Below are positions 14,096 through 14,110 of a stretch of 14,110 bases of DNA, piece by piece (the stretch's first letter is position 1; every line of letters begins with the position of its first letter). Source of the stretch: Rhodospirillales bacterium (GTDB lineage Bacteria; Pseudomonadota; Gammaproteobacteria; Steroidobacterales; Rariloculaceae); contig JAHEEO010000062.1 of NCBI GenBank assembly GCA_024640665.1, forward strand, positions 1-14,110, in the 5' to 3' direction. The notes below the pieces were generated by a model. That model was not told the DNA's origin. It searched no databases and saw only the letters and a list, made by a program, of their open reading frames with translations. The position numbers and the translations under genes were made by a program.

Positions 14096-14110
14096 TTCGC
14101 AGACCCAAGT

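Overview
The window looks like chromosomal DNA from a gammaproteobacterium. The main clues are a tandem universal stress protein laid out like Escherichia coli UspE, a COG2187-type kinase/ATPase, and a densely packed set of Sec- and Tat-exported proteins. GC content is moderate by eye. I cannot name a genus. No mobile element, CRISPR array, rRNA or tRNA is visible, and almost all the sequence is explained by protein genes.

Layout. (1) Positions 1-348, minus strand: the first 116 codons of a COG2187-type phosphotransferase/ATPase that runs off the left edge. (2) 349-760: a divergent intergenic region with a promoter candidate at 655-683. (3) 761-6038, plus strand: five co-directional genes encoding a UspE-like tandem Usp, an MscS-type channel, an exported TPR protein ending in a TonB-C-like domain, an exported M20 metallocarboxypeptidase and a TspO/MBR membrane protein. 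The last three overlap or abut. (4) 6061-8209: an almost self-contained transcription unit, with an extended -10 promoter, an exported HExxH gluzincin with TPR/Sel1 repeats, a single-domain Usp and a strong hairpin terminator. (5) 8232-8945, minus strand: an exported SAM-methyltransferase-like protein, convergent with the Usp and using the same hairpin. (6) 8946-9092: a divergent control region with two inverted repeats. (7) 9093-14095, plus strand: a DUF4159 protein, an SGNH/GDSL hydrolase of the PAF-acetylhydrolase type, a PQQ-dependent dehydrogenase related to membrane glucose dehydrogenase, a DUF2834 three-helix membrane protein and a Tat-exported protein of unknown function.

How the genes may fit together. 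The left half reads as a stress and envelope-homeostasis neighbourhood (two Usps, an osmotic safety valve, TspO, peptidases). The right half is dominated by periplasmic enzymes. The tightest unit is the last trio, quinoprotein, DUF2834 and Tat protein, joined by two 4-bp ATGA overlaps. It is the best candidate for an uncharacterised functional module, possibly a periplasmic oxidation system with its own membrane and Tat-exported partners. That role is inferred from gene arrangement only. I see no clear evidence of a wholly new defence or mobile system.
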